64,000 bases of DNA, taken from NCBI GenBank assembly GCA_964035575.1, contig OZ037843.1, forward strand, positions 1-64,000. Reading direction: 5' to 3'. This stretch comes from Rhynchopus sp. YZ270_cl-10. Its lineage: Eukaryota > Euglenozoa > Diplonemea > Diplonemida > Diplonemidae. Position numbers and translations under genes: made by a program. How positions within the stretch are numbered: the first letter of the stretch is position 1; each line of letters opens with the position of its first letter. Of the stretch, positions 19,189 through 29,990 are shown piece after piece. The notes below the pieces were generated by a model. That model did no database searches and was not told the DNA's origin. It was given only the letters and a program-made list of their open reading frames with translations.

Positions 19189-19499
19189 CTGTACAATATT
19201 GGATCTGTGCACAGGGGGCATTACCCCTCTAACAGCAAGGGTAAAGTTGAAAATAAAGGAAAGTGCTTCTTTGAGGCACTATGACACTTTGACAATCTAT
19301 TTTTTGAAAGTAAAGTAAAAAGAAGTGCATCCTGGTGGCACTTTGACACTGGCAAACATTCTATTCTATTGTGTCTACTGTTTCTATTCTAAATTCTAAA
19401 ACACTGGCTGGGCGACCTCCTGGGAACACCTCACACAAAAATCAAAATGGTAAATGACAAAAATAAAAATGGGGAAAACCACGTTTTCGTACACATATT
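19189..19499. other. Short intergenic stretch, no feature recognised
   Basis: This contains imperfect direct repeats of GTGC-TTC/CAT-rich sequence around GGCACT(A/T)TGACACTTTGACA (about 19275-19350) and TCTATTCTA repeats near 19360-19390. No gene seen. The 3' end of LINE2 probably lies just to the right. Confidence 0.4.
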
Positions 19500-19557
19500 C
19501 TTTGCTTTGCTTTGCTTTGGTTTGCTTAGTTTTGTGTTGTTTTCTTTGTATCTCTTG

Positions 19558-19563
19558 TTTATT
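19558..19563 (-). terminator. Polyadenylation signal AATAAA overlapping the LINE2 ORF2 stop
   Basis: The minus strand reads CAATAAAC at the end of ORF2, so the stop TAA forms the middle of the AATAAA. The 3' untranslated region would be only a few tens of bases, followed by an A-rich tail containing repeated AAAGC. Confidence 0.55.
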
Positions 19564-22500
19564 GAAAGTCCTCATCAACCGCGTCGACATCGATGGAGCA
19601 AGCCGCAGCACAGGAAGTGGCAGACGGGTGGGCGGAGGGTGCGGTGTGGCCACTTCCTGTCTGGGCGTTCATTGCTGCTGATGCGGTGGAGGAGTCGGAG
19701 GTGGACTGTGCGGCGGCGATGGGGGACTCTTCATCGCTCTCCATCATCACCTCTGCGGCAGTGTAGCGTCGTCCGAAAGGGGATGTGGGCTCAGCAGAAC
19801 AGGAAGTGGCAGACGGGTGGGCGGAGGGTGCTGTGTGGCCACTTCCTGTCTGCGATGTTGTAGCGGGTGCCGTGGTGGCATCGACCCCATCTGGGTCTCG
19901 CCCTCGGGACCCTGGATCCAAAGCTAGCGACACCGTCACCGTAGGGTCCCAATCATTCGCCCTATCCCGAAAGCTCGAGTCGCTCATTGCCCTGTTGAGG
20001 CAGTCCAGTGTGGACCGGATCTTCTTCTTTGCCGCCTCGGGAGCCTCCCAATTCAGCGCCTTCCAGGTGTGGAGCCATTCCCGAAACGCCCAGAAGCACC
20101 CCTCTGTGCCGAGTCGCGTATCCACCGCCCCTTGCCTGTGGTGGAAGGCCTCCACCCACTGCTGGACGTTCCGCATCACCGGCTGCCCCATTGACAGGCA
20201 GGGGTAGAAACCCCCTTTCGACACCGTGTACCCCCACTGCAGCTTCCGTGCGATCTCCTCCACCTTCTGCCGCGCTTCGCCCTCCACATCGTCCAGGCGA
20301 AAAGAGTCCGTCGGGGTCTCAGCGTCCGCCTTCGGGTTCTCGACCGCGGGGGTGGACTGCCTGGCCTTACGCACCCTGTTGTCCCGTTCTGTCGTCACCC
20401 TGGCCTGGGAGACCCCCTTCCTACGAGTCTGTGTGTCCCCGAGCTCGATACCCTGCTTTGCGGTACCTGGTTTCGCGGTTCCAGGCTTCTTGTCCTCCCC
20501 AGTGGACGGAGCAGCACGCGGCAGGAAGGCCTGAGGGAGGAGACAGGACGCAGTGCACAGCTTGGAGAAAGCCATGTCCTCCTCATCCCTCAAATCGCCA
20601 TGCGAGCGTTCAGCGTCCCTCAGCAGCAAAAGACACCGCTCAGACGTGGCGTGCAGGAGGATGGTCTCCCGTCCCTGCATGGACTCTTCGTTGCCGATGT
20701 TGCGGCGCCCCTCAGCCTCCTGTTCCTCGCACGAGGCAAACCCTAACCGGAACCTCAGACGGCTCTCCTCTCTCCTCTGCGATGCAGTGAGGCTCTGGGC
20801 TTGCCTTCGGTTCAAGGCACCTGCCTTCGTCAGCTCACTCGTCTTCGCCGATCCAGGCTGCGCTCCAGCGGGGCTGCGGACACCCATCGCCTTCTCCTGC
20901 ATCGTCTCACGTCGCTGCTCCGACGATTTGACCTTAGCAGAAACGAAGCGAGATGCACTCTCGGATCTGGCCCGGCGCAAGAGGACCTCCGCAGCCTCCC
21001 GTTCCTGCCTCTGGCGTTCCTCCGACAACCTCCTCCGCTCTGCCGACCGCCGGCGTAACTCTTTCCCCTCCTCTGGTGGGACTTCACCCTCAACCCCACC
21101 CTCGAAGCCCGATTCCCTATCCTCAGGTTCCTCGGCAAAGCGGGGTGGCGTCACCGGCTGGGGAGAAGCGTCAGTCTGGTGCAGGTCTTGCATCGTAGCG
21201 CCAGCCTGCTCCCAATCTCCTTGAGAAGAGGGCGGCATAGGAGGAGTCTCATCAGGGTGTGCAGGGTGACGGACCGGTGTCGCTCCTGTCTGAGTCTGAT
21301 CCACATCCATCTCCTCCTCCTTGACCCCGGCTTGGCGCATCTCAGCCTCATGGCGCTTCACCATCTCAGCTACCTCCAGTTCCTCTTCCCTTTCCCATTG
21401 GTCTTTCAGGGCACCCTCATGAACCCCCGCTCGTACACACCACCAAAGCCGCAGGAGACCCCTCTCAGTTTCATGGAACCGCATAAGGTCACGAACATGG
21501 GGAGCACCGTTGTCAATCGGGTCCTCATTCCCACGCCTGGTCCCTCTGGGCCCGTCTGGCTGGTCATCCATAGGGACCGGGGGCCCAGCACAAGTCACTT
21601 GGTCCTGGCTGACTCGGCACGCCACGCAACAGCTCGTGCAGCAAGTCGTACAGAAATGTGACTCTGCTTCCGCTCCTTCGCTGTGCCCATCGCATCCCCT
21701 GCAAATGAACGGGCCTGTCGTAGGCTCCCAAAGGCATGTGTCGGCACGTAGAGGCTTCGCTGCGCAGAGGATCTTGACTGCATCGACGTTCAGCGAGAGG
21801 GTCTCAAAGTGCCCGGCGATTACTCCAGTAAAAACCAGTCCCAGGGCTCCGTGGGGGGCACATAGGCGAGGGACATAGATTTTGGGCACGGCGCCCGGGG
21901 AGACAAGGATTATGGTCATCTCGAGTACCTCACATAAGCCCATGATCATCGTTTCATCCGCCCACGTGGTGTCGTCTCTGCATCCTTCTCGCAATTTCCG
22001 TTCCATCCACGATCGACGGTCTCCAGTGCGCGCAGCCAGCTTAGCGTCACGAAGAACTTGGGCAACTGCCAGTTTCCGGAGGAGCGATGACGAATGGTAG
22101 GGTGTATTCGGAGCGAAGTTCGCGGCCAAGGCGTCAAACAGGCAGTCACCCACAGTGAAGCTGTTCCTCGTACGCGAGCCAAGAAATTCTGCCTGCCTGT
22201 CCACCGCCCAAGACTTGAAGACATTCATATCTGTCAGAGAGTGGGTCGGGGAGAGGACCAGCTTCTCTAAGTTGTGTAGAAAAGATGAGGCCTCCTGATC
22301 GTCCTCCCTCGGTGTCGCCTGCGGGAATGTGGGTGACCTGGCTCTCTCAGCGCCCTTCATGTGCGTGTCGTGGGAAGTGTGCGGAGTAGGGGACGGAGCC
22401 GATGAGCGCACGTTACCACTGAGGATGTCAGCTAAGCCGTTCTGAGACGCCGGACAAAAGGGGGAGTCCCTTGAGCACAAATCGCACACCAACCTCTCGC

Positions 22501-22666
22501 ACCCCTCAGCACATTTGAAGTGCGCCTCGCAACCGTCGATGGGGCGAACGCAACGCCTACACTGGTACACCGTCCCCACCGGTGCAGACTGTGCTGCGGG
22601 GATACGCTTCATCATCGCCACAGACTTGCAGAAACGCTTCGACTTCGGCGCAGGTATCGGTTCCAT
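19559..22666 (-). CDS. LINE2 ORF2: zinc clusters, third OTU-like domain, coiled coil
   Basis: 1035 residues. A Cys-rich cluster (about 33-75, CRRC...HFKC...CDLC) matches the one that follows OTU-like domain 2 in LINE1. Next comes an OTU-like domain with GDCLFDAL (C175) and GHFETL (H286), a second Cys-rich cluster near 330-360, a long Glu/Arg-rich coiled-coil region, and a C-terminal domain (GGFYPCLSMGQPV...) homologous to the LINE1 C-terminus. In LINE1 the matching regions form one ORF and this OTU domain is absent. ORF2 overlaps ORF1 by 54 nt in the -1 frame. It may be expressed by reinitiation or frameshifting, or the split may be a recent frameshift; no canonical slippery heptamer was found. 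Start chosen: the first Met of the frame. Confidence 0.8.
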   Translation of the reverse strand: MEPIPAPKSKRFCKSVAMMKRIPAAQSAPVGTVYQCRRCVRPIDGCEAHFKCAEGCERLVCDLCSRDSPFCPASQNGLADILSGNVRSSAPSPTPHTSHDTHMKGAERARSPTFPQATPREDDQEASSFLHNLEKLVLSPTHSLTDMNVFKSWAVDRQAEFLGSRTRNSFTVGDCLFDALAANFAPNTPYHSSSLLRKLAVAQVLRDAKLAARTGDRRSWMERKLREGCRDDTTWADETMIMGLCEVLEMTIILVSPGAVPKIYVPRLCAPHGALGLVFTGVIAGHFETLSLNVDAVKILCAAKPLRADTCLWEPTTGPFICRGCDGHSEGAEAESHFCTTCCTSCCVACRVSQDQVTCAGPPVPMDDQPDGPRGTRRGNEDPIDNGAPHVRDLMRFHETERGLLRLWWCVRAGVHEGALKDQWEREEELEVAEMVKRHEAEMRQAGVKEEEMDVDQTQTGATPVRHPAHPDETPPMPPSSQGDWEQAGATMQDLHQTDASPQPVTPPRFAEEPEDRESGFEGGVEGEVPPEEGKELRRRSAERRRLSEERQRQEREAAEVLLRRARSESASRFVSAKVKSSEQRRETMQEKAMGVRSPAGAQPGSAKTSELTKAGALNRRQAQSLTASQRREESRLRFRLGFASCEEQEAEGRRNIGNEESMQGRETILLHATSERCLLLLRDAERSHGDLRDEEDMAFSKLCTASCLLPQAFLPRAAPSTGEDKKPGTAKPGTAKQGIELGDTQTRRKGVSQARVTTERDNRVRKARQSTPAVENPKADAETPTDSFRLDDVEGEARQKVEEIARKLQWGYTVSKGGFYPCLSMGQPVMRNVQQWVEAFHHRQGAVDTRLGTEGCFWAFREWLHTWKALNWEAPEAAKKKIRSTLDCLNRAMSDSSFRDRANDWDPTVTVSLALDPGSRGRDPDGVDATTAPATTSQTGSGHTAPSAHPSATSCSAEPTSPFGRRYTAAEVMMESDEESPIAAAQSTSDSSTASAAMNAQTGSGHTAPSAHPSATSCAAACSIDVDAVDEDFQ

Positions 22667-25600
22667 GCCGAGGATTTCTCCCTTGAGTGCGAGTCTGTGA
22701 AGGAGAGGGGGCTGAGGAACCAGTCCTGTGAATCGTCATCAACCGGACCTGCGAAAACGAAGAGCGCCTCCCGGGCCCTTTTGGTCGGCACCAGAATTTG
22801 GGGACGCATGCGATCACAGATGATCACAATGGTGCACTCTAAAGCCTCTCCCGCGCCAGCAAGTGCCACCATATCCATCCAAGTGCGGGCGTCCGATCGG
22901 TCGCTGCTCTTTGTGCCCATGTACTCCAGCCAGTTCTTCACAGGAATGGAGATGCAATCCGCGAGGTCCGGTCGGTCATTTTTTACAATCTCCACAGCAC
23001 GTCTCCGGAGTTCCTTATGACTCGTCTCTCCGTTGATGTCTTCAATCAAAAGATCCTTCTTGAGATCCACCGAGCATGCGGTCAGCAGTGCATCGAACCC
23101 GCTGTCACCTCTCAGGATTTTGTAACGCTGGGGGTGTGTGAGCCCCAGTCGTGCAGCCTGCGTCTCTGCGTCAGGGCATGCGCCATCTGCCATCATGCGG
23201 AGGATGTTCCAATACGCAGCAGGTGTCTCCCCCCCGGCCTGACGCCCCGCTCGGAAAGGATTGTGTCGGAAGACCGTTCCACCCACCTTCTTCTCTGGCA
23301 TTGAGAAGTAGTCGCGCGGTTCATGCGCTATTTCGGCTTCCTCGACCTCCACAGACGGTTCACGCTCCGGTAAGTTGCTGACAGGGTTGCTGAGGTATGT
23401 GGAATCCATCTGCCTGAGATCTTCTTCCGCGGGACGCTGAACTGAGTCGGCGCTGTGGGGCAAGTGTTCATTGATGTCTGTGCAAAGCACGCCTCGGGCA
23501 ACAAAGGACTTACCCACGGCTGCTTGGTATGCGCACGACATATGCTCCCGTAGCCTCGCCTCAGTCGGTGCATCGCCGCCAGGGTCCTTTGTGCACGCAA
23601 GCCCGGCCACCTGGCTGATGACCCGGTTGCACTCTTCCGATGCCCCACCGAAGGCCTCAAACACCATGGGGGAGAAGAGCACGTCCGCACCTCTGCAATC
23701 CTCCAGGTGTTTCTTCCGCTTCTCCTCCCCGGCCACTTTGGCTGCGTACTCGCTATGTTGTGCCGCTCGATGCACGTAAGTGGGGAGGGTCGGAGCTACT
23801 ACTGTGAAATCCAAAGCTCTTCGCCGGGTCTCCATGATGCCAGATGGGAGGAACACGTCTGCCGGCCTCTTCCCAGACTCAAAACCCAAGTCTTTCTCCA
23901 AAGAGGGGTTGAGCCCCGCCGCATCCGCTGCCAAGAAAAAGGAGTGCTTCAGGGCGTCATGCCGTTCGGTTCTGTGACCCATGTAGCCGCAAGAGAAAGT
24001 GTGGTCCCCGAAAGCATCCATGCACACCCCATCTCTGCTACATCCGTTGCACTCACTCTTAGGCTTGTGCACTGCCACACCCAGACGAAATCGGGCTGCC
24101 CCCGCGAAGTATGCAGAGGGGATGGAATTGGGGGGCGAGGCCGTGGCGGTCAGCCAGGTGCCAGACATAGGGAGTTGCAGAGAAAGCAGGCGTGCTCGAT
24201 CCCGGTCGCTGGTGGCCACTCGCTTCAGCTCTGCTGCTTGTTCGTCCACGATGGCTGATGACAGCTGCTGTTGCACCACAGCCTTGGAAGGCATCCTATC
24301 CCCATCGATGTGCTGCGACGCAGGTACTCTGGTGTTGTACGCCTCGGCTGCATTCTTCCACCTTGCCTTGTCCCATTCGAACTTCGGGTCCAGCTGCTGG
24401 GCAAGCTTGAAAGACCCAGCTTGCGATGCCAGGGCTGCAGCGGGCCAATGGTCGACTGTGCGACGAATGCCTAAACCCCCTATGGCGATGGGGAGGGCAG
24501 CCTGCAGGCGGGCCTGTGCTGGCAAGGCCCCGTGCTCATCATGCAGGATCGTCGCCAAACACCTGTCCACCTCCGCATCAAAATCCCGGAGGTAGCCCTC
24601 CCCTAGGTCCACACATGATATTCCACGCATGTAGAATACCATTTTGCAAAATCCCTCACAAAAGCGCAAGATGTAGTACGCATGCTGTGAGTCTTTGAGG
24701 TTTCTGAGGGCGTTCAAGTTCAACTTCGACTTATCTAGCTTGCTCTGCATGTACTTCCTGCAGTGCTCTGCTGTGCCGATGGGGATGCCCAGGAAGTCGA
24801 AGTTCTGGTTGTGGAGGGAGAAGCCGTCGTTGTGCCCGTCAGACGCATCCCGGATGGTGAACCCCCTATTACGCAGATCTTCCGCAGAGTCGCCCGCCAA
24901 CGTCACAAGTTCGCATTTTGAACGGTTGACTTTTAGACCAAGGCGGCTGCTCGAATCCACTAGGGCATCGTAAGCGGCCAGGACTGCCTCAGGATCCCCC
25001 CGAATGCAACCATCGTCCAGGTACCAAATAGACCCGTCGAGGCCCCTGTTCGCGCTCAACCTTTCTGTCATCTCAGCAATCGCCAAAGAGAAGAGGATAG
25101 GGCCTAGTGGGTCACCTTGTTGGACCCCACATTGGGACTCAAGTGTAGCCTCACCATAAAATAGGGAGGTGTGGCCGGCGTAGCACCACCTCACCCACGT
25201 GGAGATCTCAGGGATGTGCCGTTCAACTGCACTGATGAAGGTGGCCCTATCTACAGTGTTGAAAGCATTGTGATAGTCCACCTTCAGGATCACCTTGTCC
25301 ATCCCCAGGTACTTCCGTGCATACTGTGCCACCACTGCAGTGGCAGCCTCCGAGCCCCGCGGCGTTGAAACCCCCACCTGGTTCCCCTTGCGGAAAATTT
25401 CAGCCGCCCGTTTCCGTAGCCTGTTTGCCAGAATCTTGCCAATCAACCGGCGAGTCACGTCTCCCACTGCGATCGGACGCACATCCTCAGGCTTGTCTTT
25501 TGAGACCTTCCTGAGGGCTACCAGCTTGGCTCCGGCAAAGAAAGGCGCGACCTCTCGGTGAGCTTTGCCTTGTGCCAATGAGGACAACACCTTCGTTAGA

Positions 25601-28437
25601 GCAGCGAGCGTGCCAGGGGTATGCTTCTGGTTGCACAGGACACGGAGGAGTGATCCTGTCAGGTTTGACGGACCACCTGCAGTGGCTCGCGGCATGCTGC
25701 TGATTGCTTCCATAACCTCCTTGGTGGTGAAATCGGCGGGCCCAGAGGGGTTCCTCACATTCTCATGTATAACCGATCGGATCTCCGTGGGGTGTTTGCC
25801 CTTCAGCTTCTCCAGAGTTGCGGGTCCATGTGGTGCGAGTCCGTCACTGGTGAGGGCTGTCAGGGCCTGGCCCGGAAGTCCCGTTGCTGCCTTCAAACGG
25901 GAGCGTTTCTGGCGCGCCTCCAAAGTGTCCCCTGGTGTCCACACAGGCTGGTCCTGTACCTCATCCAAAGCGTTGGACCAAAGCTCCCCCCAGCTCCCAG
26001 CGTCCCACCTATCCAGGTCCTTTTTCCAGGAGTTGAAACAACGTCGATCTGTTACCTTCGTCCTGCGTCCGTGCGCACGGTCCCTGTGTAAGACAGTGAA
26101 GAACAGGGCAAACTTCGTCCAGGCACAAGGGTCCTGATGCACCAGGATCTCCTGCAGTACCCTCTGGAAGATGAGGGTGTAGCGGTGGGCCAGGTCAGGT
26201 GGGCAGGTTCCTTTCAGCTTGAACCGTGTGGTCCCAATCTCCTGCAAAGAGGGCATGCCAGCGGGGCGGGCGCCGCGGAGGCTGTCTATGGATGGGGCTG
26301 GTACCTCTTTCATTATAGCCGAACACGCCTGGCACGCGCTCTGTGAACGTTGTAGGAGGGCCGTGCACTCGTCTCCGACGCATCTCCTAAAACCGAAGTA
26401 GGACAAGATGTGATCTGGAATGTACTCAGCCGCTCTCGTATGGAGCTTCAAATGATTTAGGAGGCCGGACCGTGTGAACGACTTCACATCTGATTGTGAA
26501 ACTATGCCACCCTTGCAACCCTCCACTGGGCAAAAGCAGAAGTCCTCCTCCGGTTTACCAAGACAGGATTCCAGATCCTCACCCGAGGGGTCCGATGTAG
26601 ACAACGGGCACTGGTCCAGGGCCAAGGGGTTCAGCTTCGCTCTGACCGCTTTCTTCAGCAAGGCCGACGATATGTCCCGAAAGTCCCTCTCATCTACCGG
26701 ACGGATAGCCTCGTAATGGCCATTGCACAGCGCCACGGCTACCGTCGTGCGACCCATCAACTCCTTGGCGCGCTTTTCCTCGTTCTTTATGTTCCCCTCA
26801 CCTGGCGCGATCAGGACGATCGGGGTCGCTCCAGCCTGAACGATGACGATGTTGAGGTTGCGCCTCACCGCGAAGAGACGCAGGGCAAGGTGGTCCAACT
26901 TTGCAGATCCTCTGACCCCATCAATCCAACGAGTGAGCGCATCGCCGGACTTGAGGACACTCCTCATCGCACGTTCTAGCGTTACCGCCAAGTCGCCGAT
27001 GTCTTTCCGGTCGGTGGAGTAGGACGGCGGAGCGGAGCGCCAACCCGATGCGTGAATGGCCGCTAGGCTGCAGTCGTGTACAAAATTATTTGGTACACGT
27101 TGGGCATGGGCTTCCCCCAGGATTCTGTCCACTTCCAGAGCATGATCTCCGTATGTCGCGGACAGCGTTGCATCGGCACATCCACCAACTAACTGGTCGT
27201 GCGGGATGTATTCCTCAGGGAACTCCCAGTCGTCAACCTCATCGCGCAATCCCCAAGCCCAGTCGTCGTCACCTTCCACGAACTCATCATCCCATACAGC
27301 GACCTCCTCATCACCCACATCCTCTGCCAGGTGAGCAACCTCGTCATCCCAATGGGCGGCCTCCTCAACTTTCACAAATCGAGGTGTTGGTGGGCGCAGG
27401 TCCCAGGGCGTCACCGCTCGCCACAACAGCGACAGCGAGACCAGTAGGGACATCCCGATCCAGAGTAGCGGGCCATCAGCCTGGATCGCAGATCCGACCA
27501 GCGACACCGCAAGCCTCAACAGGCGCCACTCCCTTCGCACTCGGCACAGTGCGCTCAGAAAAAGGCGTGCAACCGGAGAGGGCGGACGAGTGTGCGCCTT
27601 GCGCCGATGGAGCTTGCCTGCCTGCGTCTTGATCCAGTTCAAGGACCTGTACCCCCGTCGCGTCTTCCTGGTCCTCCTACGCATCAGCCACAAAATGTAA
27701 TGACTGAGGGTAGGGGCACGTCTGTCCTTCCACAGATCGAGGACTGCAAACGACACAAACACACCCCACTCAGGTGCCTCGGCTACCCAGCGGGGGTCTG
27801 GTCGGCGAAGAGAAGAAAGGCGTTCCCAGAGGATGCTCCACCAGTCAAACCCAAGCCCATGTTCTGCACGCCCCATGTGAACATTGGGGGTGAGAACAGT
27901 ACTCCACATACGCATCGACACACAGCCACCTAAAGTTTCAGGCCCCACAAGGCTGCCCCAGAACACCAGCATACCTCCGCTGTCACCATGTGGGCTGTTG
28001 TTGGAGTTGCTGCTGTTGTAGTCTCTGAAGGTGTTGCTGTTGTTGCGGTTGCAGCTGCTGCTGTTGTTGCTGCTGTTGTAGCCTCTGATGGTGTTGCTGC
28101 TGGTGTTGCTGCTGGTGCTGCCGCTGGTGCTGCTGTTGTTGCATTTGCTGCTACTGCTGCTGCTATCACTGGTGCTGCTGTTGTAGCTGTTACTGCCGTT
28201 ACTGCTAATGTTGTTGTTGTTGCTGCTGTTGTGGCCTCTGATGGTGTTGCTGCTGGTGCTGCTGCTGGTGCTGCTGCTGGTGCTGCTGTTGTTGCAGTTG
28301 CTGCTGCTGCTGCTGCTATCACTGGTGCTGCTGTTGTTGCTGTTACTGTAGCTACTGCTAAAGTTGCTGTTGATGCTGCTGTTGTAGCCTCTGATGGTGT
28401 TGCTGCCGGTGTTGTTGCTGGTGCTGCTGCTGTTGCG

Positions 28438-28470
<33 letters not shown>

Positions 28471-29529
28471 ATCGCTGCTGCTGCTGTTGCTGGGACTGTT
28501 GTAATTGTGGCTTCTGCTGTGTTGTACGTCTAAATAGCTGCATACACCCGTATCACATCGCACACCTGGCTCTCCACCTCTACACCAGTGTCTGCTGTTG
28601 TTGCTGGAGTTGTTGTTGTTGCTGCTATCAAAGCTGCAGCCGCTTAGGTTGTTGGGCACCAAAGGCCTCTTTTTGGGGTAATAATGGGGGGGAATGGGGG
28701 GACTGTTTCTGCTGGCGCTGCAGAAGTTGCTGTTGCAGCAGTTGCTGTTGCTGTTGGTGTTGGTGTTGCCATTGCTGTATTTGATGATGAAGCTCTTGTT
28801 GCAGCCGTTGCAGTTGCAGTAGTTGGAGCTGTTGCTGCTGCTCTTGCTGCTGTTGCTGAGGCAGTTGCTGTTGTTGTTGCTGTGGCAGTTGCCATTGCTG
28901 TTGTTGCTGTTGATGTTACTCTTGTTGCAGCTGTTGCATTTGCTGTAGGTGGAGCTGATGCTGTTGCTCTTGTTGCTGTTGCTGAGGCAGATGCTGTTGC
29001 TGTTGCTGTTGCTGTAGTAGTTGCCATTGCTGTAGTTGCTGATGTTGTAGCTCTTGTTGCGACCGTTGCAGTTGCTGTAGGTGGAGCTGATACTGTAGCA
29101 CTTGCTGCTGTTGTTGCTGTTACTGCAGTAGTTGCCATTGCTGTTGTTGCTGTTGCTGTTGCTCTTGCTGCTGTTGCTGTAGCAGTTGCTGTTGTTGTTG
29201 CTGTTACTGCAGTAGCTGCCATTGCTGTTGTTGCTGTTGATGTTGCTCTTGTTGCAACCGTTGCAGTTGCTGTAGGTGGAGCTGATGCTGTTGTTCTTGC
29301 TGCTGTTGCTGTAGCAGTTGCTGTTGCTGTAGCAGTTGCTGTTGTTGTTGCTGTTACTGCAGTAGCTGCCATTGCTGTTGTTGCTGTTGATGTTGCTCTT
29401 GTTGCAACCGTTGCAGTTGCTGTAGGTGGAGCTGATGCTGTTGTTCTTGCTGCTGTTGCTGTAGCAGTTGCTGTTGTTGCTGCCCACCACCAACACACAT
29501 AGCACCCCCAGAAGGGCCTTCCTCCGCAT
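22612..29529 (-). CDS. LINE2 ORF1: OTU-like protease / zinc finger / RT / RLE / inactive OTU-like
   Basis: 2305 residues beginning MRRKALLGVLCVLVVG, alignable with LINE1. A long Ser/Asn tract is followed by a membrane-like segment (GMSLLVSLSLLWRAVTPWDL), an acidic stretch, OTU-like domain 1 (HDC with C820, GHYEAI with H938), a C2H2-like finger (FCPVEGC...HLKLH), reverse transcriptase (QQGDPLGP, YLDD 1503-1506), a CCHC knuckle (CNGC...DHTFSC) and PD-(D/E)XK endonuclease residues D1891 and D1907. OTU-like domain 2 is recognisable by its surroundings (LRRRAVEIV, ARTWMDMVALAGAGEALECTIVI), but the catalytic cysteine position is Ser (S2143 in GDSGFDALL) and the HY motif is gone. Domain assignments rest on motifs read by eye. 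Confidence 0.88.
27976..29515 (-). repeat. Triplet tract inside the LINE2 ORF1
   Basis: About 1.5 kb of CTG/TTG/ACT-type triplets on the plus strand (CAG/CAA/AGT on the coding strand). It contains longer duplicated blocks: about 29210-29330 recurs at 29330-29470. The LINE frame reads Ser/Asn with Cys and Tyr; other frames give Ala/Val, Gln or Leu runs and are not called. Confidence 0.88.
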
Positions 29530-29678
29530 ATTTTTTTTTCTCCTTTGTGAAAAAGGAAAACAAGTTGGAAAATAAAGGGCAAGAAAAAGGAGAAAAAAGC
29601 ACTCAGACTGAACTGGCTTCTAAGCTCAGAGTGAGCAAAAATAAGCCTCAGAAACTGAGACCAGGTCTGCACGTTCTT

Positions 29679-29887
29679 CTGTGCTGCTTCGTGGTGACAG
29701 GGACGCCTCGTGTAGGCGAGCACAGGAACTACCTGGGAAGAAAGCAGAACCGTTCCAGGGGTTCGTCTGGGTCTTCTAGCTCTTTCACAAGAGAATGCCT
29801 AGACGGCTTCTGGGGGAGGGTCTTTGGGCAGGTAGTGAGGGTTGTGTAGGAAAGCAAAAAGAAAATGTGTAAAAAAAACGTGTCCCC
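29679..29887 (-). ncRNA. HDV-like self-cleaving ribozyme of LINE2
   Basis: Read on the minus strand. P1 is GGGGAC (29887-29882, last minisatellite unit) with GTCCCT (29704-29699), again with G-U at the predicted cleavage site. P2 is CTGTGCT (29725-29719) with AGCACAG (29685-29679), seven Watson-Crick pairs. P3 is GCC (29717-29715) with GGC (29707-29705) around L3 TACACGA. P1.1 is AC with GT (29698-29697). No P4 is present; the junction GTCACCACGAAGC carries the catalytic C at 29691 before GAA. Relative to LINE1, P2 is completely different in sequence yet fully paired, and P1.1 changes from CC/GG to AC/GT, which is compensatory. J1/2 is about 155 nt. Confidence 0.8.
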
Positions 29888-29990
29888 TTTTTAAAAAAAC
29901 GTGTCCCCTTTTTTAAAAAAACGTGTCCCCTTTTTTAAAAAAACGTGTCCCCTTAACGTGTCCTTAACGTGTCCCCTTAACGTGTCCCCT
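29872..29990 (-). repeat. 5' minisatellite of LINE2, about seven units
   Basis: On the minus strand the unit is GGGGACACG-T7-A(5-6): four long units (about 22 bp) and three short ones near 29955-29990 that lack the T/A run, one of them with a shortened G-run. The GGGGAC core is shared with LINE1; the rest of the unit is different. Confidence 0.92.

Larger units (their letters stand above)
19500..29990 (-). mobile_element. LINE2: large non-LTR retrotransposon (OTU-RT-RLE type)
   Basis: A second element of the LINE1 type, on the minus strand and clearly diverged in protein sequence. Order from its 5' end: GGGGACACG minisatellite (29990-29872), HDV-like ribozyme (down to 29679), start codon at 29529, ORF1 to 22612, and ORF2 (22666-19559) in the -1 frame. 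The ORF2 stop codon is embedded in an AATAAA signal, and an A-rich (AAAGC)n-like tail ends near 19500. Both borders are less certain than for LINE1: no target duplication was confirmed. It appears largely intact and encodes an additional OTU-like domain compared with LINE1. Confidence 0.88.

Noticed and set aside
22612-22735. Programmed -1 frameshift site
   Set aside because: No canonical slippery heptamer in the proper frame within the overlap; reinitiation or mutation is equally possible.
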